From Limonium bicolor (lineage: Eukaryota > Streptophyta > Magnoliopsida > Caryophyllales > Plumbaginaceae), in contig CM041778.1 in NCBI GenBank assembly GCA_023374045.1, forward strand, positions 92,692,839 to 92,756,838: 64,000 nt of DNA. The letters are read 5' to 3'. Position numbers and translations under genes: made by a program. This document shows positions 61,918-64,000 of this stretch, in pieces. The number at the start of each line of letters is the position of its first letter. Within the stretch, counting starts at the first letter, position 1. The notes beneath the pieces are model-generated. The model was not told the origin of the DNA, did not search any database, and saw only the letters and a program-made list of their open reading frames with translations.

Positions 61918-63980
61918 CTACCTACCCCTATAACCCCTCTGCATCTGTGGCATAGTCACCCCCCCCGGTCTGCCACCCCCTCTAGAACCTGTCCCTCTAC
62001 CAGCCCCCTTGCTCTACGACCCGCTGGATGTACCAGGCCTCTCAGTCTGCGGTGTGATCCGGAAGTGCTGAACCTGTCCCAACATCTGATCGAAAGAATG
62101 CTGAAACTGGGACAACTCATCAGGCGACATCTGAGCGAGCCATCCGTCTGGGTGTGGGGCCGGGTAGTATGGATCCATCAGCTGCGCAATAGTAGTGAGG
62201 GTCACCTGTGGATGTAATAGTATGAAAAGTATATAGATTAGTTTCTAATAATTGATTGTTATAAAGTACGAATAAATTAATATAACAACTTACAGTAGGA
62301 TCAGCAGGCGGGGCTGCAGCACCACCAGGAGGGATGAGCCTCGGGTGGGTCCGAGCAAGGTACCACTCGAGGTAACCTGCCTCTACATCATCACCAGCAG
62401 CAGCGGGTCGTGAGTTAAGAAACTCAGTGGCATACATGTGAGACTGACTGCTCCATAGCGCTGGTGATGCAACATGGTCAACACTGTAGTCTCCGCCGGT
62501 CCTCTTCCGTACAGCCTGATGTGGCCATAGAGGGGGAGTGATGGGAATAACCTGGACCAAGCCGAACTGCCTCAGACACCGGTTCGGATGGTAAGGCTCT
62601 ACAATATCCATCATGTGTAGATGCCCAAACCATCGGGACCGACCCTGCTGAACACGCCATGCATCCACTCCTAATGGTGTCCACATAACCTTATCATTTA
62701 GATTTTATCTCTATTTGTCAACTAATTCTAACAAGTTAATAATAAACTAATTTAAATTCTTAAGTAATGGTACTGAGTACCCTACCTGGTCAGATGTAAG
62801 AGCATCCAAACGTCGCCGGTACTCCACCAGTCTGCTGTTGTCTGAATTATGTCGACCCTCAATCTTCACGAACCTCGCAGCAGATGGGATAGGTGCGGCG
62901 GTATTCACCATCAGACGACGGCAAATACTGGGGAAGTACTCATAGATCCAGCACTGTGACATTTAAAAATATCATAATACTATTTTTGACAATTGTAATG
63001 CGGGAAGAAAATTATCAGAATAATTTATAGTACAATATATACCTGCAATAGGGTAAGACACCCAGCGATGGTCCTCGCATCAGCACGAGAAGATACACCA
63101 AGGTGTCTGTAGAGGTAGGCCAGTGTAGCAGCACCCCACGCATAGTCTGAGATGGAGTCAATGTCCTGTAGGGGCCAGCAGGTGTATGGGCGTATCCTAT
63201 CATTCCCCTTGTCGGGGAACAATGTGCAACCGAGCAAGTAGAACAGATACCCCCAGCCTCGCTAGCGTAAGTGGCATCTACGTGGCCACACCAATCCCTA
63301 ATCTTACTGTAGGGGACCCCACCCTTGTAATACCACCTCTGCTCCTTCACCATACCGACGGAAGGAAGGCCTACAACCTCAGCAAGTGCAGCTAGCGCAC
63401 AATCCAATGTCAGCTCTGGTGGCGCTGCACCTCCACGAAACTCCTCGGGGGCCTCAAAAGCAACTGCTCTCCCCTGAATCGAAAGGCCCATGATGTGATA
63501 GACGTCATGTAAAGTGATCGTCATCTCACCAAAGGGTAGGTGGAAGGTGTTGGTGTCCGGCTGCCAGCTCTCCACAAAGCCGATATCAGCGCCATATCAA
63601 AAAATCCATGGGAGCAGTCGTGAAGATGTGCTAGCCCACTATCTCTAACTACCTCCTTCGCCCTCTCATGGTTAAACAGGTCAATATGCCACTTCTCCAG
63701 TAAAGGGCCTCTAGTGATAAATGACAAACAACCACGCTCCTAGAGACATATCGATTTTATAAGTCCACAAACTACAGTTAACATAAAAAAAATATTTAAA
63801 ACAAACGTTAGAGATACATACCACTCCTCGCCACACATCCAACGCCACATGTCCACCAAAGCTGCGTAGCAGGACTAGATCAGAGGACCCCAGGAATCGG
63901 AACGGACTCCGGAGTGATGAACCAATCAGTGGGTATCTGACCCCCAGCTGATGTCGCACCCCACCCCCAGACAAGGGCTA
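61918..63980 (-). pseudogene. Plant mobile domain (PMD, MAIN-like) gene in the MULE, multi-exon
   Basis: Minus-strand exons: about 63980-63816 (S-F-G-G-H-V-A-L-D-V-W); 63739-63045, with L-H-D-C-S-H-G-F-F-D then E-S-W-Q-P-D-T-N-T-F-H-L-P-F-G-E-M-T-I-T and G-C-T-L-F-P-D-K; 62957-62788 (W-I-Y-E-Y-F-P); about 62694-62293 (R-S-R-W-F-G-H-L-H-M); and 62208-62014. Splice sites such as ttgcag/gtatat and gacc-ag/gtaggg fit. One-base shifts near 63575 and 63260 break the domain. The last exon meets an in-frame TAG at 62014-62016; a Gly-Arg-rich tail then stays open to a second stop at 61918-61920. PMD proteins of host plants act in silencing and genome stability; MULE-borne copies are of unknown use. 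The 5' end may extend past the window. Confidence 0.78.
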
Positions 63981-64000
63981 ACTGGTGTCCGGCCGTCTGC

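Larger units (their letters stand above)
58893..64000. mobile_element. Large Mutator-like element (MULE), right end outside window
   Basis: Delimited by content: on + a MULE transposase gene and an OTU protease region, on - a plant mobile domain gene. This gene set is found together in some plant MULEs. Terminal inverted repeats and a 9-bp duplication could not be shown, since the right end lies beyond the window; the left limit is a guess at the gcagtc repeats. Confidence 0.55.

Noticed and set aside
1..64000. Endogenous pararetrovirus or other viral insertion
   Set aside because: No coat, movement-protein or pararetrovirus RT motif was seen; all RT signals are LINE-type.

Overview
This is a gene-poor, repeat-dominated stretch of a flowering-plant nuclear genome, most likely a eudicot. 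The evidence is the mix of plant-type transposons: CACTA (En/Spm) transposase with DUF4216/DUF4218, Ty3/gypsy-like LTR elements with a tRNA-iMet-type primer site, L1-like LINEs with DUF4283 and a CCHC knuckle, Stowaway and Mutator-type MITEs, and a MULE with a plant mobile domain gene. I found no intact host gene, no rRNA and no functional tRNA gene. Nearly every open frame belongs to a transposon and carries breaks. The species cannot be named from the sequence.

Layout. (1) 1-8030: a long LTR on the + strand, cut by the left edge of the window and interrupted by a 5.8 kb relative in the opposite orientation (1838-7654, duplicated target cccag). (2) 8031-12480: AT-rich DNA with three foldback MITEs. 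One (10134-11314) holds another (10588-11221), each with its own perfect 9-bp target duplication. (3) About 12480-52080: one L1-like LINE on the - strand, split into four pieces. The splitters are two solo-LTR-like inserts (13406-18365, 18890-22924) and a CACTA transposon (23968-48879). The CACTA transposase exon is split by a 14.9 kb LTR retrotransposon (28625-43520), whose 3' LTR is split by a 5.5 kb solo-LTR-like insert (37811-43289). This gives a four-level nest: LINE > CACTA > LTR element > LTR. Each boundary has a matching target duplication, and removing the CACTA and the LTR element restores the LINE and transposase reading frames exactly. The right end of the CACTA has also become a large palindrome that includes a copy of the flanking LINE. 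(4) 52085-56560: an LTR-like block, then a second LINE of the same family on the + strand. (5) 56901-58344: a second copy of the 10 kb MITE without the nested insert, then two abutting Stowaway MITEs that share a TA. (6) 58890-64000: part of a large Mutator-like element with a FAR1-type DNA-binding exon, a MULE DDE transposase, an OTU-type cysteine protease region (+ strand) and a plant mobile domain gene (- strand). All are decayed, and the element runs off the right edge.

How the parts work together. In the CACTA element, TNP2 (Transpos_assoc, Transposase_21, DUF4218, DUF4216) and a TNP1-like protein ending in a Ulp1/C48 SUMO-protease domain lie on one strand, about 150 bp apart; candidate splice sites suggest one shared transcript. 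The hairpin-rich subterminal repeats (motif ctatttcggcgg) at both ends are the expected transposase binding sites. The MULE pairs a transposase with a different cysteine protease, OTU. Two DNA transposons of different superfamilies in one window therefore carry deubiquitinase or deSUMOylase-like partners. Short GTCCG/CGGAC or GGTCGG/CCGACC palindromic tandem arrays recur inside several unrelated elements.
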